Of a stretch of 64,000 nt of DNA, positions 18,499 to 25,337 are shown piece by piece. The notes beneath the pieces are model-generated. The model made no database searches. It had not been told where the DNA came from and saw only the letters and a list, made by a program, of their open reading frames with translations. The stretch is from CALEMW01 sp964343835. GTDB lineage: Bacteria > Krumholzibacteriota > Krumholzibacteriia > LZORAL124-64-63. Each line of letters opens with the position of its first letter. The first letter of the stretch is position 1. The stretch lies in the NCBI GenBank assembly GCA_964343835.1, contig CAYFKR010000007.1:1-64000 (forward strand). Reading direction: 5' to 3'. Made by a program: the position numbers and the translations under genes.

Positions 18499-19946
18499 GA
18501 CCGGATCTCCTCGCCGGGCGCGGCCGGCAGTTCCAGGGTGAAGACGGTGCCGTCGGGGGAGGTGTCGAATCCCACGCGGCCACCATGCCCCTCGACGATG
18601 CCCGCCACCACGGGCAGGCCCAGGCCCATGCCGCCGTCGCTGCCGGTGACGTCGGGCTCGAAGACACGGTCCCGGAGTTCCTCGGGGATGCCGCCGCCGG
18701 CGTCGCGGACCGTCCAGACCAGCGTGCCGTCGTGCACGATGGCGGCCACATCCACGCGCTCCTCCCGACCCGCGCGGCGGCAGGCGGCCAGGCCGTTGTC
18801 CACCAGGTTGATCAGGGCGCGGCGGAGCTGGGCGGCGTCGTAGGACCAGACCAGGTCGGCGGGGGGTGCGCTTGCGGCCAGGCGGTCGCCGTAGAGGCGG
18901 GCCAGGTCGTCCAGCAGCACGGCGGGGCGTTCGGGGGCGGGCTCGGGTCGCGGCATGCGGGCGAAGTCGGAGAAGGAGCGCACGAGGTCGCGCAGGCCGT
19001 CCACCTCTTCGGTGACGATGGACTCGCAGTCGGCCAGGCGGCCGGCGTGGGCGTCGTCGTCGCCTCGGTAGCCGCGTCGGGTTTCCTGCACCGCCAGCAG
19101 GATGGGCGTCAACGGGTTCTTGATCTCGTGGGCCAGGATGCGGGCCATGCGGCGCCAGGCGGCCAGCTTCTCCAGGCGGGCCAGGTCGCGCTGCTGGGCG
19201 TCCAGGCGGCCCACCATGGCGTTGAAGGCGTGGGCCAGGTCGCCCACCTCGCCGCCGTCGGGGGCGTCCACGCGGGCGGTGAAGTCGCCGTCGCCGACGC
19301 GGGCGGTGGCGGCGGCCAGGTCTTCCAGCGAACGGGCGGCGCGGCGGGCGGCCCAGAGCGCGATGGCCAGGGTCAGCGCCAGGGTGGCGGCGTAGGTGAT
19401 CAGGAAGGCCGACACGTAGCTGGCGCGGCCGGCGTCGCGGTCGCGGCGGAGCTGGCGCAGGAGGGTGAGGGCCTCGGTCACGGCCTCGGCGCGGGCCACC
19501 ATCTCCGGGGGCAGGGGCTGGGCGTAGGTCACGGCGGCGCCGTCGGCGGCGCGGCGGGCGGTCACGAGCCAGGCGCCGGCACGGGCGGGTTCGGCGTCCA
19601 CGGCGGGGGAAGCGTTTCGGACGTCGGTGGGGACGTCGGCATTCCGGTCGCGGCGGCCGTCGAGGCCGATGACGACCAGGCCGGCTTCCACGTCGGGATC
19701 CAGCATCGGCAGCATGGGACGATGCTCCCGCGCCACCGCCTCGGCGAAGGCCGCCTTGCAGGCGCGCAGGGCCTCGCGCGATTCCTCGAGGCCGGCTTCG
19801 AGTCCGCCGAGCGACGCATCGCGCACCGTCGACGCCACGCCGAAGCTGCGGTCCAGCAGGTCGCGCACCGTCAGCGACAGAGGGATCGCCGGCAGCAGGG
19901 CGGCCAGCACGGCCAGGGCCAGCAGGCGGCTACGGATCGAGCGCAT
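18495..19946 (-). CDS. NtrY-like membrane sensor histidine kinase
   Basis: 483 aa: TM helix about 5-27, periplasmic sensor region about 28-175, second TM about 176-200, HAMP about 200-255. The DHp helix carries the phospho-acceptor His273 in ILAHEIKNPLTP, and the HATPase domain has N-box LINLVDNGLAA, VRDAGGGIPEE and GGMGLGLPVV. The HEIKNPLTPI form is typical of NtrY-type kinases paired with NtrC-like activators. The gene overlaps the upstream small exported protein gene by 17 bp. Whether the regulator at 17012 is its partner is uncertain because of the gap. Confidence 0.92.
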   Translation of the reverse strand: MRSIRSRLLALAVLAALLPAIPLSLTVRDLLDRSFGVASTVRDASLGGLEAGLEESREALRACKAAFAEAVAREHRPMLPMLDPDVEAGLVVIGLDGRRDRNADVPTDVRNASPAVDAEPARAGAWLVTARRAADGAAVTYAQPLPPEMVARAEAVTEALTLLRQLRRDRDAGRASYVSAFLITYAATLALTLAIALWAARRAARSLEDLAAATARVGDGDFTARVDAPDGGEVGDLAHAFNAMVGRLDAQQRDLARLEKLAAWRRMARILAHEIKNPLTPILLAVQETRRGYRGDDDAHAGRLADCESIVTEEVDGLRDLVRSFSDFARMPRPEPAPERPAVLLDDLARLYGDRLAASAPPADLVWSYDAAQLRRALINLVDNGLAACRRAGREERVDVAAIVHDGTLVWTVRDAGGGIPEELRDRVFEPDVTGSDGGMGLGLPVVAGIVEGHGGRVGFDTSPDGTVFTLELPAAPGEEIRS

Positions 19947-20583
19947 GGCCCAGCTCCTCGAGCAGGAAGGGTCGCGAGCGGACGGTGCCGCCGGGGTCGA
20001 CGGCCTCGTCGCCGTCGCGGTGGAAGAAGCGGATCAGGCGGCCCAGGCTGACGGTGGCCTCGCGGCGGTCGTCGGCGCCGGCGCCGGCGATCACGTCGCG
20101 CACGCGGCGGCGGTCCTTCGGCGCGATGGGGTGCAGGGTGAGGGCGGCGCGCAGGGAGAAGGGCTGGTCGGCGGCGCGGAGGTCGGCCAGGGGCAGCAGG
20201 GGCAGGGCCGGCGGGCGCGACAGCCAGGCGCGGAGCCCCTCCAGGTCGGGCAGCCGGTGCTCGGCGCCGTCCACGCGGACGGTGTAGGTCTCGTCCCACA
20301 GGTCGAAGGCCAGCAGCAGGGTCACGCGGGCGCGGGCGATGCGGCGGTCGCGGACGTCCAGCACGTCCACGTCCAGGTCCACTGCCGAGACGATGCCGCT
20401 CAGCAGCGACGACTCGATGCGCGCGCCGGGCAGGCCGTCGGCCAGGAGGCGGCAGGCCAGGCGGCCGTCGTCGTCGCGGACGGGGGAGACGGCGGTCGCG
20501 GTGGGCTCGGCGGCCGTCGCCATGTCCGTCGCCACGGCGGTCGTCATGAGGAACGTCAGGAGGATGCAGCGTGCCGTCGCCAT
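19930..20583 (-). CDS. Exported protein of unknown function, possibly DUF4390-like
   Basis: A 217-aa protein with a signal peptide (FLMTTAVATDMATAAEP) and a beta-rich domain: GIVSAVDLDVDVLD, RVTLLLAFDLWDETYTV. This arrangement and the gene's place immediately before an NtrY-like kinase recall DUF4390 proteins, which sit between rsmB and ntrY-ntrX in many proteobacteria; the assignment is tentative. The start ATG overlaps the TGA of the Omp85-like gene by one base and its 3' end overlaps the kinase start by 17 bp, so the three genes are translated as a unit. Confidence 0.65.
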   Translation of the reverse strand: MATARCILLTFLMTTAVATDMATAAEPTATAVSPVRDDDGRLACRLLADGLPGARIESSLLSGIVSAVDLDVDVLDVRDRRIARARVTLLLAFDLWDETYTVRVDGAEHRLPDLEGLRAWLSRPPALPLLPLADLRAADQPFSLRAALTLHPIAPKDRRRVRDVIAGAGADDRREATVSLGRLIRFFHRDGDEAVDPGGTVRSRPFLLEELGHALDP

Positions 20584-21956
20584 CAGAACGTCCACCCCAC
20601 CGAGACGTTGGCGTGGAACGATTCGTCCACGGGGCTGCCGGTGATCGGATAGCCGATGTCGGCGCCGAGCAGGAAGCCCAGCAGGTGGAAGCGCAGGCCC
20701 CAGCCGGCTCCCACGGCCACGGACTCGCCGTTCGGGGACACCAGGTCGTCGCAGCGGCCGGCGTCCACGAACAGCACGGCCGAGGCGCCGGGGCGCTCCC
20801 GGTCGGATGACAGGGCGGTGCGGTACTCCAGGGTCGAGCTCCAGAGCCAGTCGGCACCTTCGGGAGCCGACAGCGACTGGCTGGGCACGCCGCGTACCGT
20901 GTACAGGCCGCCCAGGTAGGGGCGGTCGTAGAAGGGGGCTTCGGGCGAGGCGGTCAGGGCCCGGCCCTTCAGGGCGAACACGCCGCCCAGGCCGGACCGG
21001 TAGAGGCGCAGATCCGCACCGGCCAGGTCGTAGTCGGATTCCGGATGATACGCGGCGCGACCGAAGACGCGCAGGCGGGCGCCGGAGGCGGGGGTATGGG
21101 CCACGTCGTGTTCGCCGAGGGCTTCGAAGGTGAGCGACGCCTCGGCGAAGGTCACGTTGCGGCGGTCCACGGCGTTGCGGATGGAGGCGGGCAGGTCTTC
21201 CAGCGCCACTTCGTCGCCGTCGCTCACGCCGCGGGAGGGGTCGTCCTGGTAGATCTCGGCGCCGTCGCGGGGGTCGCTCGTCTCGCGGCCGAACTCCATC
21301 TGCAGCGACCAGAAGCGGCCGAGCTTCCGGCCCACGAAGGCCGACGCCCGGGAGCGGTCCACGCGGTGGGCGATCTCCAGGTCGTCGTGGAAGTAGACGC
21401 GCTGCATGTTCAGCGACCCGGCCCGCATGCCCCACCAGCCCCGGCCGCCCATGGCGCCGCGCTGGATGTAGGCCACCTCCACGCCCGTGCGGCGGTAGCC
21501 GAGGAGGTAGCGGAAGGAGAGGCTGTCCTGTTCGTCGAACACGTCCTGGAAGCCGATGTCCAGGGGGATGGCGTACCAGCCGTCCACGTCGCTCACGCCG
21601 GTGCCGAGGCGGAGGTCCAGGGCGGCGGAGCGCTCCTCGTGGGGTTCCACCTCGAGCTCGAGGATCACGTGCCCGCGTTCGGAGCCGGGTCGGACCCAGA
21701 ACTCCACCGAGGCGAACAGGTCGCTGTCGCGCAGCCGCTCGACGGCCTCCAGGATGGTCTGCTGGTCCACGGCGATGCCCGGCGCGAGGCCGAGGATGCC
21801 TTGCACCACGTCCATGTCCGCGGCCTGGTCCACCTCGATGGATTCGATCACGAGGGAGGGGAACACGTCGCCGAATCCGCGGTCGGGGGCGGGCGCGGCG
21901 AGGGCGGCGGCGCAGAGGGCCGCAAGAAGCGTGGCGGTCTGGATGATGCGTGTCAT
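20583..21956 (-). CDS. Omp85/BamA-like outer-membrane protein with one POTRA domain
   Basis: About 457 aa: signal peptide (LLAALCAAALAAPAPD), one POTRA-like domain at about 30-115 (VIESIEVDQAADMD, LRDSDLFASVEFWV, VILELEVEP), and a beta-barrel to the end (VSVGWTF, terminal Phe). The loop-6 signature reads GGLYTVRGVPS, close to the VRGF/Y motif of Omp85 proteins; BamA itself has five POTRAs, so this is a short relative of TamA/TPS type or a BamA-like porin. ATG at 21956 follows GGGAGACGACC; an upstream ATG at 21989 would swallow the predicted promoter. First gene of the NtrY/NtrC operon. Confidence 0.84.
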   Translation of the reverse strand: MTRIIQTATLLAALCAAALAAPAPDRGFGDVFPSLVIESIEVDQAADMDVVQGILGLAPGIAVDQQTILEAVERLRDSDLFASVEFWVRPGSERGHVILELEVEPHEERSAALDLRLGTGVSDVDGWYAIPLDIGFQDVFDEQDSLSFRYLLGYRRTGVEVAYIQRGAMGGRGWWGMRAGSLNMQRVYFHDDLEIAHRVDRSRASAFVGRKLGRFWSLQMEFGRETSDPRDGAEIYQDDPSRGVSDGDEVALEDLPASIRNAVDRRNVTFAEASLTFEALGEHDVAHTPASGARLRVFGRAAYHPESDYDLAGADLRLYRSGLGGVFALKGRALTASPEAPFYDRPYLGGLYTVRGVPSQSLSAPEGADWLWSSTLEYRTALSSDRERPGASAVLFVDAGRCDDLVSPNGESVAVGAGWGLRFHLLGFLLGADIGYPITGSPVDESFHANVSVGWTF

Positions 21957-21983
21957 GGTCGTCTCCCGGGTTGACCCGGGTAT

Positions 21984-22000
21984 GGGCAAGACGCGGGCCT
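21984..22000 (-). promoter_or_regulatory. Sigma-54 (-24/-12) promoter candidate
   Basis: On the minus strand AGGCCCG-CGTC-TTGCC keeps the invariant GG (21999-21998) and GC (21987-21986) exactly 10 bases apart, matching TGGCACG-N4-TTGCA at most positions. Transcription would start about 21974, leaving a leader of roughly 18 nt that carries the GGGAG ribosome site of the Omp85-like gene. Confidence 0.6.
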
Positions 22001-22080
22001 GATCAGACCGGATTTCCCGGTCGATGAACGCCTTGTCGTTGCGGAAGATACAGCACCGTCGAACAGGAGGGCGAGAGAAA

Positions 22081-22120
22081 TGTGCACAAAGTGTGGTTTT
22101 TCTTCACGGGTCGGTGCACC
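22081..22120. promoter_or_regulatory. Paired palindromes, candidate upstream activating sequence
   Basis: TGTGCACA (22081-22088) and GGTGCACC (22113-22120) are perfect 8-bp palindromes sharing GTGCAC, with centres 32 bp apart (about three helical turns). They lie about 110-142 bp upstream of the predicted sigma-54 start, a normal position for an NtrC-type activator. Confidence 0.45.
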
Positions 22121-22192
22121 TGGGCCGTGGTGAAACCTCACATGGTCCGGATGACCCGCCGGGAGCCACCAACCCCGTTCCGGACAAGTTTC

Positions 22193-22221
22193 TTGCACTG
22201 CAGACCCCGATCCGCTATATT
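22193..22221 (+). promoter_or_regulatory. Sigma-70-type promoter of rpmG-rpmB
   Basis: TTGCAC (22193-22198) and TATATT (22216-22221) with a 17-bp spacer, about 77 bp before the rpmG start. Confidence 0.7.
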
Positions 22222-22297
22222 GACCGGCCTTGTGCGTCGTCGACGCGGCGCACGGGTATGCTCCGTTCTTTTGACTGGATTCTCAAGGAGAGCCGAC

Positions 22298-22465
22298 ATG
22301 GCCAAGAAGGGTCCGCGCAAGATCGTCATCCTGGAGTGCACGGAAGCCCCCGGTACGTCGGTCTACACCACGACCAAGAACCCGCGAAACGTCCCGGACC
22401 GGATGGAGATGAAGAAGTACAACGCCGTACTTCGCAAGGCCACGGTCCACAAGGAGAAGCGGTAA
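22298..22465 (+). CDS. rpmG: Ribosomal protein L33 (bL33)
   Basis: A 55-aa basic protein with the L33 core YTTTKNPRNVPDRMEMKKYN and KATVHKEKR. Only one Cys is present (LECTE), so this is the zinc-free C-minus form. ATG follows AAGGAG 7 nt upstream. rpmB starts 17 bp later, forming a two-gene ribosomal operon. Confidence 0.95.
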   Translation: MAKKGPRKIVILECTEAPGTSVYTTTKNPRNVPDRMEMKKYNAVLRKATVHKEKR

Positions 22466-22482
22466 CCCCGGAGGAGGACGAC

Positions 22483-22722
22483 ATGTCCCGTCGTTGCAAA
22501 CTGACCGGTAAGGGTCCGCTGGTGGGATACAACGTTTCGCACGCCCACAACAAGACCAAGAAGCGTCAGCTGGCGAACCTGCAGAACAAGACGATCTTCG
22601 TGCCGGAGCTCAACCGCACCGTGAAGATCAAGATGTCGGCCCGCGCCATGCGCACCGTCGACAAGCTGGGCCTCATGCCCTACCTGCGGAAGCAGGGTCT
22701 GCAGCTGAAGGACGTCATCTAG
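22483..22722 (+). CDS. rpmB: Ribosomal protein L28 (bL28)
   Basis: 79 aa with the L28 signature MSRRCKLTGKGP, NVSHAHNKTKKRQ, NLQNKTIFVPELNR and VKIKMSARAMRTVDKLG. Part of the 50S subunit. GGAGGA precedes the ATG by about 6 nt. A single Cys at residue 5 means the zinc-binding version is absent here too. Confidence 0.95.
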   Translation: MSRRCKLTGKGPLVGYNVSHAHNKTKKRQLANLQNKTIFVPELNRTVKIKMSARAMRTVDKLGLMPYLRKQGLQLKDVI

Positions 22723-22748
22723 CACGTCCGGATCGCCGCGCGTTTTCG

Positions 22749-22785
22749 AGGGCCGCTCTCGTTCTTCCAGAACAGGGGCGGCCCT
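22749..22785 (+). terminator. Terminator of rpmG-rpmB
   Basis: AGGGCCGC (22749-22756) pairs with GCGGCCCT (22778-22785), with an inner TTCT/AGAA stem, followed by TTCGCG. It lies 26 bp after the L28 stop. Confidence 0.7.
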
Positions 22786-22809
22786 TTCGCGTACCGGGCT
22801 GCCGCACCT

Positions 22810-23274
22810 CTATTGTGAGGAATGTTTCTGCATCTGGAGGCCCAGCATTCGCCAAGCGCCTTCCCGGTTCACATAGACGGATGTATACCTGTACTTCGAT
22901 ATCCGGAGCGCCTCGCCGGGACTCTGAAATCGCAACTCTGTGGTACCGTATATGACTGCCACGTCACCCTCGATCAGAACCGACCGCTCAGACAGTTCCT
23001 GACCAACCATGTCCATCGACATGACGCCGCGGATGAGTTCTGCTTTCCCCGACGTGGTCCCATCGGAGGAATTGAACACGAATTTGTCGTCGACCAGGTC
23101 GAGAAGGGCCGGCTCGTCCCGCGATACTTCCGCGGCAACATACTGGTCTTCCGCCGCCAATACGCGCTGCACCTCGCCTTCGGCGACCGGGACCAGTGAC
23201 TCATCAGAGGCCATACCTGAAGTCCCAACCATCACCAAACCCAGGAACGCAATGAATGCTGATGCCTGTCTCAT
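22810..23274 (-). CDS. Exported SnoaL/DUF4440-like (NTF2-fold) protein
   Basis: A 154-aa protein with a signal peptide (FLGLVMVGTSGMASDE) and an NTF2-like cone fold: VQRVLAAEDQYVAAEVSRDEPALLD (seen as the usual helix-turn-strand), LVDDKFVFNSSDG, SERSVLIEGDVAVIYGTTEL, YTSVYVNREGAWRMLGLQ. DUF4440 proteins are small enzymes or binding proteins of varied role; nothing here fixes the function. ATG at 23274 has GGAGCTTCG upstream. The gene is AT-richer than its surroundings. Confidence 0.75.
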   Translation of the reverse strand: MRQASAFIAFLGLVMVGTSGMASDESLVPVAEGEVQRVLAAEDQYVAAEVSRDEPALLDLVDDKFVFNSSDGTTSGKAELIRGVMSMDMVGQELSERSVLIEGDVAVIYGTTELRFQSPGEALRISKYRYTSVYVNREGAWRMLGLQMQKHSSQ

Positions 23275-23314
23275 TCGAAGCTCCTCGTATGAACCTGAAC
23301 CGTTAATACGTCCA

Positions 23315-23396
23315 GCATCGGGATGAATAGACAAGGCCGCCTGGAACGATGTAGAGAAGTTTCGTTCCAGGCGGCCTTGTCTATCCATCCCGATGC
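23315..23396 (-). terminator. Long 35-bp-arm hairpin with conserved loop (3' end element 1)
   Basis: The arms 23315-23349 and 23362-23396 pair over 35 bp with one mismatch, enclosing a 12-nt loop that reads AACTTCTCTACA in the transcript of the upstream minus-strand gene. The hairpin begins 3 nt after that gene's TAG (23400-23402). The stem contains CAAGGCCGCCTGGAACGA next to the loop. It shares loop and stem plan with the element at 52155-52222. It is a terminator or 3'-end RNA element. Confidence 0.8.
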
Positions 23397-23399
23397 GAT

Positions 23400-24290
23400 C
23401 TACGCAGGTACTCCCGCATGCCGAGCCAGACGCTCCTGGTCATGCCCGATCCAGTACGCATGCACGCCCTTGAGCATGTCCTGCCCACCGGCGATGAACT
23501 TCTCCTCGTCGAAGCCCTCGGTGAAGAAGGCCTCCTCGAGCTCGTCCATCACGTGGCCCGCGTGCTGCTCCTCGATGCGGTCGTGCCAGGTGAAGAAAGC
23601 CAGGGGCAGGTCGGGCTGCTCGCGCTTCTTGAAGTCGTCGAGGCCGGCCACGAGCTGCTTCCAGAAACCGGCGGCGGCCCAGTTCTCCACGGCGAAGCTG
23701 GCGCCCTCGGCGATGTTGGGGTCGTCGCTGCCGTAGATGCGGTCGAGCTCGTCGCAGAAGAAGAGGGTCGACGGGGTGCCGTTGCGCCGCTTGCCCATGT
23801 CATCGAAGCCCAGGCCGAGCTTCTCGCCCATCTTCAGCAGCCACTCGAAGTGGGCGGCGCGGAACCGGAAGGTGCCGCCGTCCACGGAGCCTTCGACGGA
23901 CACGATGTCGGGGTCGCCTTCGCGGTCGTGGTCGCCGTCGGCCGAAGGCTTGCCGCCGGGGCCGTTGAAGATCACGCCGATCTCGTTGGCGAGGATCTCC
24001 TTCGACGCACGCATGCCCTCGAGGCTGCCGGCGTTGATGACCTTCTTGAGCTGGGCGATGAGGAAGAGATTGGAGAAGACCGAGAACTGCACGATCATGT
24101 GCCTGACGTCCTCGCGGTCGAGACCGCCCTGGGCGAACCACTCGCAGTAGGTGTTGTTCGTGATGACGGGGTGGCTCATGAGGTCGCGATTGCAGCGGTC
24201 GACGAACTGCTCGAAGCGGGCGGCGTCGTCCCGGCTGATCTCGCCCGCATCGACCCGGGATCGGAAATCGTCGGAGACCTTCAACGTCAT
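23400..24290 (-). CDS. Haem-oxygenase-like (putative di-iron HDO) enzyme
   Basis: A 296-aa all-helical cytosolic protein resembling the haem-oxygenase-like metal-oxidase superfamily (iron-containing redox enzymes). Candidate ligands are spread over helices: TYCEWFAQ and LANEIGVIF in the first half, HFEWLLKMGEKLG mid-protein, and FFTWHDRIEEQHAGHVMDEL near residue 250, whose His/Glu/His pattern suits metal binding. The reaction is unknown; relatives include UndA-, SznF- and CADD-type oxidases. ATG at 24290 follows GGAGGGCCCC. It ends 3 nt before the long hairpin. Confidence 0.7.
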   Translation of the reverse strand: MTLKVSDDFRSRVDAGEISRDDAARFEQFVDRCNRDLMSHPVITNNTYCEWFAQGGLDREDVRHMIVQFSVFSNLFLIAQLKKVINAGSLEGMRASKEILANEIGVIFNGPGGKPSADGDHDREGDPDIVSVEGSVDGGTFRFRAAHFEWLLKMGEKLGLGFDDMGKRRNGTPSTLFFCDELDRIYGSDDPNIAEGASFAVENWAAAGFWKQLVAGLDDFKKREQPDLPLAFFTWHDRIEEQHAGHVMDELEEAFFTEGFDEEKFIAGGQDMLKGVHAYWIGHDQERLARHAGVPA

Positions 24291-24439
24291 GGGGCCCTCC
24301 TGGTGGCTCGGGGGATTTCGTTCGGCCCGGACACGATAATCGAAATCGCCATCGAGGGCATCCCGAATCGTGTTCCCGGGCTGGCGCAAGTGCCGGCGAT
24401 TTGGTAGGATGACGCCGGGGTTCGATGGGCACACGCACC

Positions 24440-24469
24440 TTGGCGATCCCCGAAACCCCTTGGTATCAT
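24440..24469 (+). promoter_or_regulatory. Sigma-70-like promoter
   Basis: TTGGCG (24440-24445) and TATCAT (24464-24469) are separated by 18 bp, about 48 bp before the GTG start of the methyltransferase-like gene. Confidence 0.5.
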
Positions 24470-24517
24470 GTTAAATGCGGGTAGGCCGCCGTGTGCGGCC
24501 CCTGGGGAGTCTTCATC

Positions 24518-25312
24518 GTGGAACGCCGTCGAGACAGGATCCGCTACTGGTTCGTCCGCCTTTTCGGCGGGGCCCGGCGCGGCGCCGATACCGTGGGACG
24601 CTGCAGCGAGCCCCCGGCGGAGATCGACGTGCGCACCCTCGAACAGGGCCTCCGGCAGGTGGAGATGCTCCGCCACGGCGGGCGCGACCTGGAGGGAGCC
24701 ACGCTCCTGGACCTGGGAACCTGCTGGCAGCCCACCATCCCGCTGATCTTCTACCTGGCCGGTTGCGACGACCTGGTGCTCGTGGACCGGGAGCGCGTGC
24801 TGGACGCGGAGATCCTGTCGCGCACCGCCATGAACCTCCGCGCTCACGCCCCCGAGATCGCCGAGCGGCTCGGCCTGGAGGAGCGCGACGTCCGGCAGCG
24901 CCTGCGTCCGCCCGAGGGCGCCACGTTCTTCGGCGTGCTGCGCCACTTCAAGATGCAGTACCTGGCGCCGTGCGACCTGCTGGAGACGAACCTGCCCGAA
25001 GGCAGCATCGACCTGGTCACCAGCCGCGCCCTCCTCCAGCGTTACAGCGAGCGTTACGTGCGCGCCCTGATGCCGGTGGTGGCCGACCTCCTGAAGAAGG
25101 ACGGCGTGGTGAGCCACTGCATCGACCAGTCGGAGCGGCTGGAATACGTGAAGCTCCTGAAGAACTCCGGCTACGAGATCCTCGTGGAGGAGTTCAACCC
25201 CGTCCTGCGCGTGGTGCCCGAGGACACGCAGCTCGAGGACGACCCCTCCCTGCTCAACTCGTTCCTGGTCGCCGCTCCCGTCCGCGCGGATGCGTCGGCG
25301 GGACGATCCTGA
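24518..25312 (+). CDS. SAM-methyltransferase-like protein
   Basis: About 264 aa with a Rossmann methyltransferase layout: a basic N-terminus, LLDLGTCWQPTIPLIFYLAG (motif I variant) at about 65-84, LVLVDRERVLDAEIL as the acidic second strand, IDLVTSRALLQRY at motif IV and GVVSHCIDQSE after. The usual glycine-rich motif I is degenerate (DLGTCWQP), so activity is uncertain. Start GTG 24518 is chosen because GGGGAG lies 8 nt upstream; GTG at 24491 is in frame too. It precedes the acyl-CoA ligase by 25 bp and is likely co-transcribed. Confidence 0.7.
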   Translation: MERRRDRIRYWFVRLFGGARRGADTVGRCSEPPAEIDVRTLEQGLRQVEMLRHGGRDLEGATLLDLGTCWQPTIPLIFYLAGCDDLVLVDRERVLDAEILSRTAMNLRAHAPEIAERLGLEERDVRQRLRPPEGATFFGVLRHFKMQYLAPCDLLETNLPEGSIDLVTSRALLQRYSERYVRALMPVVADLLKKDGVVSHCIDQSERLEYVKLLKNSGYEILVEEFNPVLRVVPEDTQLEDDPSLLNSFLVAAPVRADASAGRS

Positions 25313-25337
25313 TCCCCGCAGCGAAACGACGGACATC

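Larger units (their letters stand above)
21957..22297. other. Divergent regulatory region between Omp85 operon and rpmG
   Basis: 341 bp without a gene. It holds, in order, a sigma-54 promoter candidate for the minus-strand operon, a pair of GTGCAC palindromes, and a sigma-70 promoter for rpmG. No tRNA or riboswitch fold is recognised. Confidence 0.6.

Noticed and set aside
22022..22190. A tRNA or riboswitch ahead of rpmG
   Set aside because: No cloverleaf or T-loop sequence was found; the palindromes are better read as protein-binding sites.
23315..23396. Insertion-sequence terminal inverted repeats
   Set aside because: The two arms are only 12 nt apart with no transposase between or beside them, so they form a hairpin rather than element ends.
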